DNA from: Coenobita brevimanus
Lineage: Eukaryota; Arthropoda; Malacostraca; Decapoda; Coenobitidae
DNA: 64,000 nt
Direction: 5' to 3'
Assembly: GCA_032717465.1 (NCBI GenBank)
Contig: JAVRFU010003718.1
Location: 2,415,389-2,479,388, forward strand
Part shown: one piece after another, positions 33,195-44,509 of the stretch
Layout of the letters: each line of letters begins with the position of its first letter
Position numbering within the stretch: the first letter of the stretch is position 1
The notes under the pieces: generated by a model
Seen by the model: the letters and a program-made list of their open reading frames with translations, nothing else
What the model was told of the DNA's origin: nothing
Database searches by the model: none
Program-made: the position numbers and the translations under genes

Positions 33195-36082
33195 CTACAG
33201 GTCATAGCATTTTGAAAAAAGAAAGGCTTTCAGCTGTCTCTTAAAGGATTCAACAGTAGAGAGTTGTCTTATGGACAATGGCAATCTGTTGTATAATCTA
33301 GGGGCTCTATATGCAAAAGAACAATCAGAGAAAGATGACTGGTGAATGGCTCCTGGCTCATCAAGACGCAATGAATCATCTTCACTGCATAACATCACAC
33401 CCGGGCGTGTCGATGGGAGTTTTAACAATTCAGCAAGATACTTCGGTTCCCCAAACTTAAGAACCTTGAATGTAATAAGACACAGTTTAAATTCAGTTCT
33501 AGCCTTTACTGGTAACCAATGCAACTCAATCAGAAACGGGGTAGTTGAGGTTCTCGGGGGGAGACCAAAGATAAGTCGTGCTGCCCTGTTCAACACAGAC
33601 TGAACTTTTGTTAGTATATTATTTGGAAGACCAACCCACAGTGAATTACAATAATCAACACGAGACAAGACCTCTGCATGGACCAATGTTAAGAGGCACC
33701 GTCTATTCAGGAATTTTCTCACAGAAGACAGATTTCTCATATGCAAGTTACACCCTCTTACAACCTGATTAATATGTTCTTTGTAATTTAACTTAGAATT
33801 AAAATAAACACTCAGATTTTGAACAGAACTGACTGGGTGAAGCTGTGACACGCCAATGTTCAATGGCAGGGCATTGTCAGTGTCATCACCCCTTCTGTTT
33901 CCTCTGATGATGATGATCTCAGTTTTACCATCATTCAGCTTAAGTTTCCTCTTAGCCATCCAAATCTTAATATCAGACATTAGAGATTCAAACTTTGTCT
34001 TAGTATCATTGATATTATATTTGACATCTTAACATAGAGCTGGGTGTCATCAGCATAAAAATGATAGGACACATCATGAGCATCAAGTAGAGACGATAAA
34101 CTACTTGTGTAGATAGTAAATAGAATTGGACCCAAAACTGATCCTTGAGGGACTCCAAATAGAAGAGGAGCAGAATCAGAGCTAGCGTAATCAACAACCA
34201 CTCTCTGAGATCTGTCCGACAGATACGACATAAGGAGCAAAAGGGCACTATCACGAACGCCATAAAAATACAGATCATCCAACAATAGTTTATGATCTAC
34301 TGTATCAAAAGCTGCAGACAGATCCAAGAGAACTAGGAGAGAGGACATCCCACTACAAGTGTTTGCCACCAAGTCACTCTAAATCCTTGTCAGTGCGGTT
34401 TCAGTTGAATGGTATTTTCTGTATGCTGACTGAACAACAGGAACAACTCTGTTGTGTTCCAGTAGTGGTAAGAGTTGGTCGAGTATGGCCCGCTCAATAA
34501 TCTTGGATAAAAAAGACAGGTTAGAGACAGGACGATAATTTGTCATGCTCTCGACATCAAGGCCATGTTTCTTAATTAGGGGCCTAAGCAAAGCACGTTT
34601 CTCATACTGCACAAAATTGCTTTCTAAGAAGCATCTATTTATTATGTTGCAGATACAGTCTGCAGCATGCTCATACACATCAGGCAGTTGTGACATGTTA
34701 CATGGATCGAGTGAGCAAAATGTTTTATTAAGTTCTCTGATGTAACATTTGACTTTGTTTACATCCAGTGGATGAAATGTTGAAAGCAAATGATCCCCTG
34801 TGCACCGTGGCTGGAAGTCAACTGAGTACACTTCACTAGGAGAACTGCTGTCTAAATCACTTCTTACGCGAGATATCTTACTGTTAAAAAATGGAGCAAA
34901 ATCAGAAGCCAATTGGGCATCAGATAAAGAAGTTGGTTTAACAATTACATTCCTCCAATCAACTAAATTGTTCACAACTGCAGACAGTTTTTTTTTATCA
35001 CCACCACATGAATCAACTTTATTTTGATAATACCTAGCCTTTTGGGCTTTTACAGTGCGACCGACTGCTCTTCTCGCAAAAACATAACGCAAACGAGTTA
35101 CTTCGGTCAGCTGCAAGCGCCACTCACGTTCTGCCCTTGTACGTTTTCTACGCAAAGAATTAATGGATGGACCATACCACGGAGAATTATCATGTACAGT
35201 GATTGTTTTTACTACCTCAGGACAATAATGGTCAAAAATTGACCTGAGCTCGTTGTTGTAAATATCAACCAATTCACCAGAAGAAAGACTTGAAGAATCG
35301 ATGGAGTTTAAACGTTGATCAATTTCAAAACACATCAACTGGCGGTCAACATTGTTGTAATTTCTGAACCTGATGACCTTTTTATATGAAGGGGATTTCG
35401 GGACATCAAAACTAAGAGTGATCAGAGCATGATCAGAGATGAGGGGGTCAAATGAGTCAACCTCCATATCTGATAAGCACCTGCAACCAACAGGGGACAA
35501 GATCAAGTCAAGGACATGTCCTGAGACATGAGTTGGATTACTCACATGATTGAAAATATTGTTCTGGGTGATCAACTCAAGGAATTCTGAAAAAAGTGGT
35601 TTTGACTCTGGACTGTCAACCCAACAATTGAAATCACCACAAACAAGAAGTCCTCCAGGTTTAAGAGAAAACCCTTCAAGAAACTGCCCAAACTCCTCCA
35701 TAAAACCTCGATCTCTGCCCGGATGACCTGGTCGATAGACAATTGCAATTCTAATGGTATTCTGATGGAAATTTATTAATACTTCCATAAATTCAAATGA
35801 TGATGGGGTCAGGTCTGAGTCAATGAGAGAAACGTTTGAAAGTGCTGCCGAGTAGATGAGTGCTATGCCTCCTCCCGGATAGTCAGCAGCAGGCCTGGGA
35901 ATACTAATAACAGAATGTGTCTTAGGCAAAGCATTACGAATAATATCAATATCAGACTCATACAACCAGGTTTCATTCAAGCACAATATGTCAAGCTCGT
36001 GCTGATTTAGGGTTTCATTAATATAGTCTATCTTATTACGGATGGAACGAATATTTAAAAGACCCATCCTTAACTGGTTCAA
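33195..36082 (-). pseudogene. CR1/L2-type LINE ORF2: APE endonuclease plus reverse transcriptase (one stop, one frameshift)
   Basis: Would encode about 960 residues that nick target DNA and copy the element RNA. Starts ATG at 36082 (MNQLRMGLLNIRSIRNKIDY). Endonuclease motifs: LCLNETWL, LLVCGDFNCWVD, VLDLILSPV and ISDHALITL. RT motifs: TNYRPVSNLSFLSKIIERAI, YHSTETALT, DLSAAFDTVDH, GVPQGSVLGPILF and the catalytic FYADDTQLYV, followed by a long C-terminal domain (LHWLPVKARTEFKL) ending in FLFSKCYDL. A TAG at 34379-34381 interrupts the same frame, and a 1-2 nt shift near 34020 separates 33980-34372 from 33195-33980. ORF2 starts only 11 nt after the ORF1 stop. Confidence 0.9.
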
Positions 36083-36093
36083 GAGGGACGTAG

Positions 36094-37343
36094 TCAGTTT
36101 TTTGAATGGTCAAAATTGGTGTTTTCAATCAGTCTATTCCTATGAGAAATCATAATTGGACATTCTCTACCTGAAGCAAAATGGGCAACCTCCTGTGACT
36201 TTGAATTAGCATCTTGATGTCTTAAAGAGGAGCAGTTGATGCATTTGGGAGAATTTGTGTTACTACAGTCCTTAGATTTATGGGCTCTAGCACAAAAGAC
36301 ACATTTAGGTTCATCACTTTTCCTAGAACATCTCTCAAATGTATGACCAAAGCTTTGACAGTGATGACACTTTGTAACCCAGAATCTATCGAAAGCGCGG
36401 CATCTTGTAAGATCCACATAGATGTAATTGCCCTGTTCTACAATGGAGGATCTCACCTCTGGCGACATCTTGAAGACAGCAGTTTTGGTGTCATTCCTTG
36501 TTCTTATGAAGAGAAGGTTGAGGGTACAACCTCGATCAACGAGCATCTTAATTTTATTGTTTTTTCTCAAATATTTGGGATGATGTCAGATTCATCCAAG
36601 GAAGAGGAAAGGCCTGTCACGGTCATTTTAGGCAACATTTTCTTTGGCTCTGATATGCAAAAAATGCCTTCAGAGCCAAAATGATCAGTCAGCACCCCAG
36701 TTGCTTCACCCTTGGCCTCAGCTGACAGAAACTTCATTACCAGCCCACCAGCCTTGGTCTTAAGGCAGCTGTCAACCGGTACCGAGTTAAGTACGCCTCT
36801 GATCTCTTCTGGTCCCATCTGATTTGTCAGGGCACTAGCGCCACTCTCTGGTTTCACAATCAGTATATGCTGACTATGAATGGATTTTTTCTGGCCATGA
36901 GCACTGATCCCAATCACGCCCCCAGGCAGATCCTTCCCTCCCCCCACGAGAGACCCGCGAACAGCATCCGCAAATGACTTGGCCTGATCTTGTGTGACCG
37001 CCATGGGTGAGGAGACCTTGGTCTCTAGTGCCTCCAGTCTATTTGATACGTCTCTGATTGCTTGAAAGATTGGCCCAATAACTTTATCTTCATACTCCTT
37101 CTTGGTACTACTTCCTCCACCAGCCAAGACCTCGTCTGCTGGTGCAACACACTGGCTACACAGCCAGCGAAAGCCCAGCTGGTGGCTTCTCTTCATGAAT
37201 GGATAGTCGCCTGCATCCAAATTTTCACAAGCTATTTGAATCCACTCGCTGCAGGAGGCGCACTTCAGTGCTTGTGCACTTTTTGCTACAGACCTACTGC
37301 AGCAAGGGCACTGGTGTTGTTTACTCATAATAAGGGAGAACAA
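36094..37343 (-). pseudogene. CR1/L2-type LINE ORF1: zinc-binding module and CCHC knuckles (one frameshift)
   Basis: The RNA-binding partner protein of the LINE. The first part (37343-36567) begins MFSLIMSKQHQCPCCSRSVA and has a PHD-like Cys pattern (CPCC, CASC, C.., CSQC) within its first 70 residues, then a linker and an RRM-like stretch. The second part (36570-36094) continues in another frame and carries zinc-knuckle motifs CHHCQSFGHTFERC and CVFCARAHKSKDC plus CINC. One single-base frameshift at about 36570 divides them. The likelier start is the internal MSKQHQ at 37328. Confidence 0.85.
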
Positions 37344-37385
37344 AAAACAAAACTAGATGACAACAACAGCAAAACGTATATACAA

Positions 37386-37410
37386 TACTACCCGGGAAAA
37401 ACCCGGGTAG
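37386..37410. other. 9-bp perfect hairpin in the LINE 5' UTR
   Basis: CTACCCGGG, five A, CCCGGGTAG. Perfect GC-rich inverted repeat about 45 nt upstream of ORF1 on the element's sense strand. Possibly a translation or packaging structure; function unknown. Confidence 0.8.
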
Positions 37411-37692
37411 CGCTGCCCCCGTTTGTGTCACCCTAATTTAGAAAAAAAGAAAACCGAAAGAAAAAAAGCACAAAAAACAGAAGCGGGAAAAACAAAAAAA
37501 CAGGGTGTCTGCGAGGTCACCACGAGCAGGTGGGGTACGACTTGACAACCCTTCTAGGAAAGGTAACCCAAACCGAGGTGCTGCAGAAGTGCTGAGATGG
37601 TATTGAAAGTTTTCCCAATTCGAGCTTTACAGCAGCAACAAATACGTCACTTAGGCAAGACCTCATTGGTTACGATACTGCCACTGCGCAAA

Positions 37693-38327
37693 TATTTTGC
37701 TGGTGTATCGTGGCTCCAAAGTCCGTAACATCAGATGTGGTGATCCACACCCAGCTTTGAGTTCATTTTGCCCTCATGCTGGGTCTGTCCATGTTTACTG
37801 ATGGCTGGCATTGAATTTGAGGTTGTCTTCCGTAATTTTACCCAGAGTGGCACCCTACCCTCCTCTGCCTTAATTTTTACTGTGAAGCTGTCAGCAATTC
37901 TCTTGGCTCTCCACCATATCCTCACCTTTGATGCAATTAGTTTTATGATTTTTAATGACTGCAGGGCTGCCTTGTCTGCCGTTAAGCATTTCAACTCTCC
38001 TCACCCTTTAGTGTTGAAAATTTGAGGAAAGTTCCACCTCGTGGGCCACCATGCTGGGTGGCAACCCACATTGGACCGCAGGGAAATGATTGTGCAGGTG
38101 AGGCAGCAAGGGCAACAGTGATTCTTGATGTCTCTGTTAGACCTGTCACCAACAGAGATTATTTCCCATTGATTAAGGCTGCAGTCCCTACCTCCTGGCA
38201 GCATGCTTGGGGCACATTTCCTGTTCCAAGCAAGCTACAGGAGGTGACCAACCAGTCTCCATTTTTATGGTCTTTGGGGTTGCTTACCCACTTTTATTCA
38301 GAACTTCGTCTTTGACAGGAAGTTTCC
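37693..38327 (+). pseudogene. Jockey-like LINE RNase H domain fragment (unit 0)
   Basis: Two frames (37768-38025 and 38022-38315) give a degenerate RNase H: FRNFTQSGTLPSSALIFTVK, LALHHILTF, IFNDCRAALSAVKHFNSPHP, then WVATHIGPQGNDCAGEAARA and the C-terminal region to SELRL. The first catalytic Asp strand is damaged; Asn replaces the usual Ser before Asp-Cys-Arg. 5' part lost at the junction with the CR1/L2-type LINE (37692). First of four copies (48170, 53250; RT part only at 59700). Confidence 0.8.
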
Positions 38328-38341
38328 TGTGTGTGTGTGTG
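38328..38341. repeat. (TG)7 at the tandem-unit junction
   Basis: Joins the end of an RNase H region to the middle of an RT region. The equivalent tracts are 18 nt at 48810-48827 and 22 nt at 53877-53898. Confidence 0.9.
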
Positions 38342-38426
38342 ATTTGAACTCTCCCCTGTACTCTCAGGAGGAGGATGTGCCACAGAGGAGTGTTTTGAGT
38401 GTAGCATTATTTGCTGTTGCAGTTAA
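38342..38426 (+). pseudogene. Jockey-like LINE RT piece (motif with VPQ..SVLS)
   Basis: Reads SPLYSQEEDVPQRSVLSVAL and FAVAVN up to TTAA 38423-38426, where the frame is interrupted by a TTAA element. It resumes at 39470 (INGIVEKRE..). Joining the two flanks across one TTAA gives a continuous frame. Confidence 0.7.
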
Positions 38427-39469
38427 CTCTCTCGTTATTGGACGACGCAGGCTGCATCCAACCACGGACAAGTACTCAGGATGTGGGACGGCTTGGCCTT
38501 GGCTGAATGCTGGGAGAACCCCCACCTGTTTCCGTGCTCGCCGTACTTCTTAAACATTTTGTCCCCACACCATTGGTTTTGCTTCTTTTTCCGTGATTTT
38601 ATTATCTTCGTAATCTCTAATAGTTGTGCTTGCTTATGGTGTTGATAAAAACATTTGGCGAACATACATTATGCGCTGAGTTACAATGTTTTTTATTTCC
38701 TTTGTGTTTTCTCATAGAAATATAAGTTTTATGGTAATTGTTACTGAGAAAAAGTTTTAGGAAATTTCATTAGTGGCGTTTTGGTATATAAATATTTACT
38801 GTTGGGCAGTTTGGGTGGGTTTTACGTACCACTATAGGAAATTATCTTATGATTGCGCTGCAGTGCGGGAGTGGTGTTTTGTGCGGCCAAAGTTGTTGCC
38901 AAATTATGTTTTCCCCTGCCTTTATCTAAGCCTGTGTCTGCCTGATTTTTTATTCACGTAATCTCGAATATTTATACTTGCCTATGGTGTTGATAAAAAC
39001 GTTCAGCGAATATAGATTATGTGCCAATTTATGATGTTTCTTCTTTCCTTCTTCTCTCTTGTTTCCTCATAGAAATATTTGTTTCATGGTAATTGTTACT
39101 GATAAGGAGTTTTAGGAAATTTCATCAGCTACATTCTGATATATAAATATTTACTATAGGACAGTTCAGATCGGTTTTATGTACCACAACATGAAATTAC
39201 CTTACGGTCGTGCTGCAGTGTGGGAGCGGTATTTGGCTAAATTATATTTTCCCCTGCCTTTATTTATGCCTTCTTCTGCCTGACTTTTTATTGACGTAAT
39301 CTCAGATAGTTGTGCTTTATAATGTTGATAAAAATGTTTGGCGAATATAAAATATGTGCTAATTTATGATGTTTCTTCTCTCAATCAAGGGCGATTTTGT
39401 TCGATGCAGCTTGCGTTGTCCAGCATCGAGTGGGTGAGTTTTGCACCACTACCCTAACTGTCAAAAGGA
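38427..39469. mobile_element. TTAA-flanked non-autonomous transposon, family PBn2 (copy 1)
   Basis: 1,043 bp between TTAA 38423-38426 and 39470-39473, inside an RT frame that becomes continuous without it. Inverted repeats are subterminal: GGACGACGCAGGCTGCATCC near the left end mirrors GGACAACGCAAGCTGCATCG read inward from the right. Three direct subrepeats of about 340 bp (starting near 38590, 38957 and 39295, each with a GTTGATAAAAA..TTYRGCGAA core) fill the interior. No transposase. The name PBn2 is mine. Confidence 0.8.
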
Positions 39470-39893
39470 TTAATGGCATTGTGGAGAAGAGGGAGTGAAG
39501 AGCTTCCTCTTTGTGGATGATGTCTCTGTCTCATTTGCTGCATCCAGTATGTTGGTGGCAGAGTGCTGGCTGCAACTTGCAATAAATCATTCTGTTACCA
39601 GGGCACCAAAACATGGCTTTTAGATTTTCCTCATCTGAGACCATTGCAGTGCACTTCTGCCAGTTACATGGGGCCCATCCTGACCCAGATTTGTTTTTAA
39701 ATGGCCAAAGGATTGCTGGTATGGAAGTGAGGTTTTTGGGCCTCATCTGTGACGCCTGTCTTATTTGGATCCCACATTTAAAGCAGATAAAGGCTTCTTG
39801 CCTGAAGGTTGTGAGCCTTTTAAAGGTTCTAGCTCATACTAGATAGGCTGCTGACAGACATACCCTGCTCCTGCTGCATGAAGCTCTAGTATT
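39470..39893 (+). pseudogene. Jockey-like LINE RT, catalytic and thumb region
   Basis: Continues the RT after PBn2: a LFVDDVSVSF-like catalytic block in broken frame near 39510, then FRFSSSETIAVHFCQLHGAH, PDPDLFLNGQRI and VRFLGLICDACLIWIPHLKQ (39613-39840). Stops and shifts throughout. Breaks off at about 39893, where a second LINE fragment begins. Confidence 0.75.
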
Positions 39894-40144
39894 GTCCAAT
39901 CCTTTCAGGATTTTAGTGAAAGCTTTGCCATTTCACTTGACATCTCAAAGACTTTTAGTTGAGTCTGGCATAAATTTTTAATTTCCAAACTGCCCTCTTA
40001 TGGCTTTTATTCTTCTATCTGTGCCTTCATCTCAAGCTTCCTTTCTGGTCGTTCTATAGCTGCAGTTGTAGACGGCCACTGTTTTTCTCCTAGAGCTATG
40101 AGTAGTGGTGTTCCTCGGGACTCTGTCCTATCACCAGCTGTCTT
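39894..40144 (+). pseudogene. CR1/L2-like LINE RT fragment, part 1
   Basis: Reads in pieces FQDFSESFAISLDISKTF, VWHKFLISKLPSYGF, FLSGRSIAAVVDGHCFSPRA and SGVPRDSVLSPAV: RT from the first catalytic Asp block to the GVPQGSVLSP motif. Interrupted at 40144 by the RTE copy R8; the uninterrupted version is at 57911-58459. Confidence 0.75.
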
Positions 40145-41807
40145 GAACACTTTAAGGAATTGTTGAACATAGAGGATGGAAGTAATGCGAGTATAAGTGG
40201 CTGGGGAATGGCTTGGAGAAGGAGGGAGGTGAGAAGACAGGAAGAAATCAGTAGGGTAGAAGTTGTGGAAGCAATGATGAAAGTTAAATTGGAGAAAGCT
40301 CCAGGAATTGATGGAGTGTGTGGTGAAATGCTGAAGCATGGGGGAGAGATAGTAGTAGAATGGATGTGGAAGATGAGCAGATTGGCCTGGGAGGAAGGTA
40401 GAGTCCCGGAGGATTGGAAGTCAGGTATAATTATTCCCTTGTACAAAGGAAAAGGGGAAAAAGAAGTGTGTGGTAATCATAGGGGCATTTGTCTTCTTAG
40501 TATAATAGGAAAAGTGTATTGTAGGACACTTATTGACAGAGTTAGAGAAAGAACAGAGAAATTAGTTAGAGAAGAACAGGGAGGCTTTAGGAAGGGAAGA
40601 GGTTGTGTAGCTCAGATATTCATTCTTAGATCTTTAGTGGAAAAGTTTGTAGAGAAGGGAAAGAAGTTGTATGTGGCTTTCATGGATTTGGAGAAAGCAT
40701 ATGACAGGGTGGATAGTCAAGGATTGTGGAAAGTGTTAAGAATATATGGAGTAGAAGGGAAGTTGTTGAATGCTGTGAATAGTATGTACGATGGTGCGAA
40801 GGCTGCAGTGCGTGTGGATGGTGAACTAAGTGAATTTTTCTCTTTGAAAGTTGGGTTGAAACAGGGATGTGTCATGTCTCCATGGTTGTTCAATCTGTAC
40901 ATGGATGGGGTTATAAAAGAGGTCCGAGGTAGGGTAGTGGATGTTGGAGTGGCCCTGGTGAGAGAGGATATTGTTTGGAAACTCCCTGTACTGTTGTTTG
41001 CAGATGATCCTGTGTTGTTGAGTGAAGACGAAGGGGAGCTGCAAGGCCTAGTGGATGAGTTTGGGAGAGTGTGTAAGAAATGGAGTTTTAAGGTGAATGT
41101 AGGGAAGAGTAAAATGATGGTCTTTGAGAGAGGTGAAGTCAGTGAATGTACAGCGAGATTGGATGGTGAGGAATTGGAAAATGTGAGTACGTTTAAGTAC
41201 TTGGGTAGTGTGATGAGTAAGGATGGCGGTTTGGAGGGTGAAGTGCTCGAAAGGGTACAGGAGGGAAGAAAGGTTGCTGGTTCTTTGAAAGTAGTGATAA
41301 GAAACAGGAAAGTGAGCAAGGAAGTGAAGAAGTTACTACATGACAGTATTGTGATACCAACTCTAACGTACGGAAGTGAAGTTTGAACGTTGTTGGAAGG
41401 ACAAAAGTCAAGAGTGAGAGCAGTGGAAATGAGTTATTTAAGAGGAGCCTGTGGGGTCACATGGAGAGACAGGCTGACGAATGAGGATATAAAGGAGCGT
41501 TGTGATGTGGATGTGGGTGTCTTAGGAAGCATTGTGAGGAACACACTGAGGTGATTTGGCCATGTGGAGAGAATGGAGGGTGAAAGACTGATGAAGAGAG
41601 TGTATGTGAGTGAGGTGGAGGGGGGAAGAGGGAGGGGGAGGCCGAGGATGAGATGGAGGGATGGGGTGGAGAGGTATATCAGAGAGGGGGGTATGAGTTG
41701 GGAGCAGGGCAGTGAAATGGCGGGGGACAGGTCTACTTGGAGGCGTTTTGTTTGTGGCCACCCCAAATGGGATTGAGGTGTCTGGCAATAGAAAGATAGA
41801 TAGATAG
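40145..41807 (+). pseudogene. RTE-clade LINE copy R8 (subfamily B), 5'-truncated
   Basis: Begins inside the pre-RT linker (GAACACTTTAAGGAATTG) and runs to the (ATAG)n tail. The frame 40160-41386 contains KAPGIDGVCGEML, YDRVDS, GLKQGCVMSPWLFNLYMDG and LLFADDPVLL (Pro for Thr after the catalytic pair). A TGA at 41384-41386 replaces a Trp codon; the same nonsense change is in copy R10. The C-terminus follows after further breaks. Inserted in the CR1/L2-like RT fragment with loss of about 18 bp of target (compare 58168-58190) and no target-site duplication. R10 and R11 are duplicates of this same insertion. Confidence 0.9.
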
Positions 41808-42081
41808 TCCTTCTAAGCTGTACATCTAATGCTGATGATTCCACCCTTTACCTTTCTATTTGCTTCCTGCAGCATCTGTCTCAGCAGTTTCATCAACAAA
41901 CAAGGGATGAGGCTATGGTACACCAAATGTCTGACTTGGCTTATATCACTGACTGGGGTAAAAGTAATGTTGTTTTTAATCCATCAAAAACTCAGTTCTT
42001 ACATCAGCCAACCTGACAGTCTTCTGCTGGAGATCCCTTCAATTTTTAACAATGTCTAGCTCAATCCTGCATCATCTTTAA
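41808..42081 (+). pseudogene. CR1/L2-like LINE RT fragment, part 2
   Basis: Continues part 1: NADDSTLYLSICFLQH (Ala-Asp-Asp catalytic pair), TRDEAMVHQMSDLAYITDWG and VVFNPSKTQF. Interrupted at TTAA 42078-42081 by PBn1. Confidence 0.7.
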
Positions 42082-43920
42082 CCCCTTAACCTCGGGGCGT
42101 CACTTTCGTGACGCTTGGGAGCAAGGGATCATACCACGGGGCGTCACTTTTGTGATTCTGTGCTATTTTGAATTTGCCCGGGCTTTCAAGTGGTGGCTTG
42201 TATCATCTACCAGTACTGCCAATGTTCAACACCAGTCAGCACTCCTAATCTCATCTGTATTCCCATCCATTGTTGACAATTTAGCCATTTCTCCCCGTTC
42301 TTGACTCCCCTCCCTACCTCCCCTCCATTACACTCTTCTTTTGCCTGCCCAGCCGTGCTATGCCAAGTAAATCCTCCCTGGAATTTTCCACTGATTTGTC
42401 CATTCAAATAAGCCCTATGCCCTATTCTTATACCAAATAATATATATAAAAAAGAAAGAAGGTAAGTGATTAGTGCCATACACCTGGAATTGGCTAATTA
42501 TCACCTGACAACACCTCACGTGCACTCGTTTGCTAATTTTCGCTGTTTTTTTCCCCTTCAAATATGCCGCATAATCTATTCTTATAATAAAATTATATAT
42601 AAGGAGGGAAGGGAGAAGCCAAAGTGATATTTACATTCACCTGGAACTACCTAATTTATTATGTATTGTCTAGATTTCCTGCCAACCATTTCATAGTGTA
42701 TATATTAGCAGCTGTCACCAGGCTGAGATTGGCAGCACTGCACTTCCCCTAGGCAGGCCACCATACACTGTATTCAGTTTACTGTCGTCTTTCAAGGTGA
42801 AAGCACGTCGGATTCGCGCCTGTCAAATTCCGCCCCTTTTTAGCCCCATGCAAAGGGCCATGTGACCTCTACCCCCTACTAAACCTCGTGTGGAAAGAGG
42901 TAAAGGGATAAGTGAGTGTTGTGGAATGTGAACTGGCTAATTTGTCAATGAAAATGATAGACAGTGACTGCCATCTTTCTGGTGAGTGAAACAGTGCAAG
43001 TGGAAATGTAAATAATTTGTAAATAATATGTAAACAGCAAGTGAAAGCATTGAATGTAAATATAAGTGAACAGTGGAAAATAGTTTTCTAAGTTACTGCA
43101 AGTGACAGTGCCTAACACAGTGTAAATAAAATAGAAATGTAAATAATGTAAATAAAATAGAGAGTGTAAATAGAAATGTAAATGAGTAGTAATATAAGAA
43201 TACAAGTATATATACTAGAAGTAATGAAAGTGAAAGTTTCACTCTAGCATGTATGAATACTATGAGTTATGAAAGTGAAGGTGAAAGTGACAGATTCACT
43301 CTCAACGCTAGTATACAGGACGAGAATGTGAATGCTACGTATTTTACTGAAAGAGAAATTGAATGCCTACAGTGACAATAAACTACTATTACTAAAGGAA
43401 ACTTATGGATAAAGACTGTACAGTAGATATATATAAGTGTTATATAGTAATAGAAATATAAACTGAGTATATTTATGAATAATAAATGACAGAACACCAG
43501 CGGTGAATGATCGGAAGTGGGAAGGTCATACGCGCTCTTAATTTTCATTGCTTTCACAGTGTTTTTGTTTTGTTTTTTTTGAGGGGGGGGGGGACATGGA
43601 TTCCAAACTATTTGAGAATCATAGAATAGTGTTTCTAGTGATAATATCAGGCTGTGGTAATCATATTACGGGTTGTCGGGAAGTGTGAAGCGGAGACTTC
43701 GTTACCCATCTTCAGAGGTCTCCACAAGTCCTACGGTACTCGACGAAGGCTCAACAAACATCCCAGGAGAAAGCTGAAGGTGTGTGCCATATGCATATGT
43801 AATTTTAATATTCTAGGACTAATAACTGATTTTTGGCAAATATTTTTAGAGAGTCTGTCGGAGCACGAATATGCCCGCTGGACACGCAAGGCAAAGGAAA
43901 ACAAGCCCGCGGTTTAGAGG
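42082..43920. mobile_element. TTAA-flanked non-autonomous transposon PBn1 (copy 3)
   Basis: 1,839 bp with TTAA on both sides (42078-42081, 43921-43924). Left end CCCCTTAACCTCGGGGCGTC with the GTCACTTTCGTGAC hairpin; right end, read inward, CCTCTAAACCGCGGGCTTGT. No transposase. Its site in the CR1/L2-like fragment is the same as that of copy 4 at 58460, so both descend from one insertion that was duplicated. Confidence 0.9.
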
Positions 43921-44509
43921 TTAAACATACTTGGGGTTTCATTGTTTCTGGATTTATCATGGAAAGAACATATTACATCTCTTGTAAAATCTGCTTCCAA
44001 AAGATTAGATTTGCTAAGCCAACTCTGTACCTTCTTGACTCCAGCACAATTGTTAACCTTTTACATGGGTTTATTCGCCCATGTAGAGTACAACTCTCAC
44101 GTATGGGGAGACTTCCCATGTACATTCCATCTCAACAAGGTGGAGTCAAAGGTTTTTCGTTTCATTAACCCGCCTCCTCTTACTGGCTCCCTTCAACCTC
44201 TGTCTCTTTACCACGCTGTTTCATCTTTATCTCTTTTTTGTCACCACTTCAATGGTCATTGCTCCTCTGAACTGTATGCTTGCATCCCTCATCTAGTATG
44301 ACAGGCACGTAGTACCCGTCTAGCAACAAACTCTCATCCCTTTTCAGTCCAGCTCTCTATTGGAAGTGTTAACTATTACCCCCAATTCATCATGTATACA
44401 ACAGGTCAACTCTGGAACTGCCACCCTTTGTCTGTATTTCGTACTGGCTATGACCTCCAGTCTTTCAAATGCAGTGTGTCCAGGCATCTCAAAATGAATG
44501 GTTCTTGAA
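43921..44509 (+). pseudogene. CR1/L2-like LINE RT fragment, part 3 (C-terminal)
   Basis: The frame 43942-44301 reads LDLSWKEHITSLVKSASKRL, LHGFIRPCR or GLFAHVEYNSHVWGDFPC, and NKVESKVFRFINPPPLTGSL, i.e. the post-RT C-terminal domain, ending SVSRHLKMNGS and a stop near 44508. Cut at 44509 by RTE copy R9. Confidence 0.8.

Larger units (their letters stand above)
32997..37692 (-). mobile_element. CR1/L2-type LINE, nearly complete, two ORFs
   Basis: Minus-strand element ending 3' in (ATT)n (32998-33019) and starting at about 37692, where it joins the jockey-like RNase H unit. It has a 5' UTR with a strong hairpin, ORF1 with a zinc-binding module and zinc knuckles, and ORF2 with endonuclease and RT. 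Three lesions (one frameshift in ORF1, one stop and one frameshift in ORF2) make this copy inactive but young. Confidence 0.9.

Noticed and set aside
38773..38961. 62-codon frame MAFWYINIYCWAV.. conserved in three units
   Set aside because: It is conserved only because the PBn2 element was duplicated; there is no domain, and the region is made of non-coding subrepeats.
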